Assembly (NCBI GenBank): GCA_965268275.1 | Contig: OZ254168.1 | Coordinates: 434,001-498,000, forward strand | DNA: 64,000 bases | Origin: AAA044-D11 sp965268275 | GTDB lineage: Bacteria; Actinomycetota; Actinomycetes; Nanopelagicales; Nanopelagicaceae | Direction of reading: 5' to 3' | Shown here: positions 62,837 through 64,000 of the stretch, piece by piece | Numbering within the stretch: the first letter of the stretch is position 1 | Layout of the letters: every line of letters starts with the position of its first letter | Made by a program: the position numbers and the translations under genes | The notes under the pieces: generated by a model | What the model was told of the DNA's origin: nothing | The model's database searches: none | What the model saw: only the letters and a program-made list of their open reading frames with translations

Positions 62837-63412
62837 ATGTCTAAGGCTTACCTAGCAGCGCACCTACGTAAATTCCCACCTGTTCAGCGAAAAATTCTGG
62901 TGGACTTACGGGAATACATAGAGTCCAGGCTCCCAGCTTCAACACAAGTTATTAAGTATGGAATACCAACCTTCCTAATTGAAGGTGTTCCAGTGATCGG
63001 CTTTGATGGATTTAAGAACCACAACAGTATTTTTCCTTACAACGGCTCGTTCAATGCTCGGTTAAGAGAAGAGCTTAAGAATTATGAACAAACTAAGGGG
63101 TCAATCCACTTCGAGGTTGAGAAAAGTATTCCGAAGCTTTTAGTCAAAAAGATTCTCGATGAAAGAATTAAACAAATAAATGCTCTGTATCCGAAAAAAA
63201 CTGGTGAATATCTTGAGTTCTATCCAAACGGCGTATTGAAAGCCAGTGGAAAGTATAGAAAGGATAAACTCCACGGAGATTGGAAGTGGTTCCGTAAAAC
63301 CGGTGTAATTATGAGATCTGGAAGTTTCAAAAATGGCGAACAGGTTGGAACTTGGATTACATATGATGCAAAGGGAAAGATCTATAAGAAGACTTTGATG
63401 TCAGGGGTATAA
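62837..63412 (+). CDS. DUF1801 / MORN-repeat fusion protein
   Basis: Residues 1 to about 118 match DUF1801 (YdhG-like), with VIKYGIPTF and GFKNHNSIFPYNG. Residues 120-191 are MORN/YwqK-type repeats with GEYLEFYPNGVLKASGKYRK, HGDWKWF and GTWITYDAKGK. I do not recall this combination as common. No signal peptide is present, so it should be cytoplasmic. Its function is unknown. Confidence 0.78.
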   Translation: MSKAYLAAHLRKFPPVQRKILVDLREYIESRLPASTQVIKYGIPTFLIEGVPVIGFDGFKNHNSIFPYNGSFNARLREELKNYEQTKGSIHFEVEKSIPKLLVKKILDERIKQINALYPKKTGEYLEFYPNGVLKASGKYRKDKLHGDWKWFRKTGVIMRSGSFKNGEQVGTWITYDAKGKIYKKTLMSGV

Positions 63413-63421
63413 GATTCGACT

Positions 63422-64000
63422 ATGGGTCGACGTAAATTCTCAGTTCGCGAAGTTCTCAGGAATGAATCGGCCAGTGGATTTTTGATCCTGATTGCCTCAG
63501 CCCTCGGTTTACTCGTAGCAAATTCGCCTCTTTCAGACACTTATTTCAAAGTGTTAGATATTGATTTTTCCTTAGGGTCGGGTGCTCTCGCAATTAACTT
63601 AACAATTCAAAAAGTTGTTAATTACCTGCTAATGACACTGTTCTTCTTTGTAATTGGACTTGAGATAAAAAGAGAACTCACAACCGGACATCTTTCCTCA
63701 GTTAAAAAAGCCTTGATGCCATTGTTGGCTGCTCTTGGTGGAATTGCCGTGCCAGCTCTGATTTATTTAGCAATTGCAGGACGAGAAGCGCCAGGTGGTT
63801 GGGGAGTGCCCGTTGCCACGGATATTGCCTTAGCTGTTGGTTTACTAGCGATGCTTGGTTCATTGGTTCCAGAATCACTTAGATCTTTCTTGCTCGGAAT
63901 CGCTGTTATTGATGACATCGTTGCAATTCTCATCGTTGCATTTGTTTATTCCAGTGGTATCAAATTCTCTTGGCTGGCTATGGGATTAGCTGTCGTTCTT
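63422..64000 (+). CDS. nhaA: Na+/H+ antiporter NhaA, 5' part (runs off window)
   Basis: The frame from the ATG at 63422 stays open for 193 codons to the window end. It matches NhaA: NESASGFLILIASALGLLVANS at the start (core ASGFLILIASALGLLVANS), FFFVIGLEIKREL, PVATDIALAVG with the transport aspartate, and GIAVIDDIVAI with the Asp-Asp pair. NhaA expels sodium in exchange for protons. The C-terminal half lies outside. Confidence 0.95.
   Translation, partial: MGRRKFSVREVLRNESASGFLILIASALGLLVANSPLSDTYFKVLDIDFSLGSGALAINLTIQKVVNYLLMTLFFFVIGLEIKRELTTGHLSSVKKALMPLLAALGGIAVPALIYLAIAGREAPGGWGVPVATDIALAVGLLAMLGSLVPESLRSFLLGIAVIDDIVAILIVAFVYSSGIKFSWLAMGLAVVL

Overview
The window looks like chromosomal DNA from a streamlined, low-GC actinobacterium, most like the freshwater acI lineage (order Nanopelagicales, Candidatus Planktophila or Nanopelagicus type). 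This placement is inferred from actinobacterial gene order (M16 protease-dapB-thyX-dapA-rnj-ftsK; cinA-Xre regulator-DUF3046-recA-recX-miaB-miaA-dapF-hflX; glyA-wecA-atp operon-murA; aceE-DUF3052-ahpE-zinc ribbon-RNase H/phosphatase), moderate AT-richness by eye, and very tight packing with 1-4 nt gene overlaps. No database search was possible.

Region 1 (1-8.2 kb) holds lysine/diaminopimelate genes (dapB, dapA), thyX, RNase J and the FtsK translocase, with a glutaredoxin-like protein and a convergent azlCD exporter between them. Region 2 (8.2-19.7 kb) carries a RodZ-like protein, rimO, pgsA, cinA, two regulators, an SOS-controlled recA-recX pair, the tRNA modification genes miaB and miaA, dapF, hflX and a degenerate Sua5/YrdC-like protein. 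Region 3 (19.7-29.5 kb) is glyA, wecA and a complete F1Fo ATP synthase operon, with hairpins before atpE and atpA and a short epsilon subunit. Region 4 (29.5-46.6 kb) is core metabolism and envelope genes on both strands: murA (active-site Cys replaced by Asp), cobalamin adenosyltransferase, an ABC exporter, aldehyde dehydrogenase, aceE, a peroxiredoxin, tRNA-Val(TAC), and an RNase HI/phosphatase fusion. Region 5 (46.6-52.4 kb) is a five-gene peptide/oligopeptide ABC importer, followed by a convergent transaldolase.

Region 6 (53.6-63.4 kb) is the accessory part. It starts at the RNase P RNA gene rnpB. The last 29 nt of rnpB, running through the end of its P1 helix, are repeated downstream (27/29 identical at 56273-56301; a shorter 20/24 copy at 57147-57170). 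The repeats frame small sets of accessory genes: an SDR reductase, a DUF2993 lipid-binding protein and a membrane protein; then a YciI-like and an SRPBCC protein; then a DUF4287 protein. This resembles repeated site-specific insertion at the 3' end of an RNA gene, although no integrase is present. Next comes a co-directional run of exported proteins: a His-rich membrane protein, DUF305, a secreted beta-rich protein, a Tat-type Rieske protein, two NlpC/P60 peptidases and an Asp-box repeat protein. I infer that this run handles metals or redox chemistry in the cell envelope. A DUF1801-MORN fusion and a truncated nhaA close the window.

No CRISPR array, insertion sequence, integrase, prophage or rRNA gene was seen. 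The only stretch over 300 bases without a protein gene (53520-53999) is occupied by rnpB.
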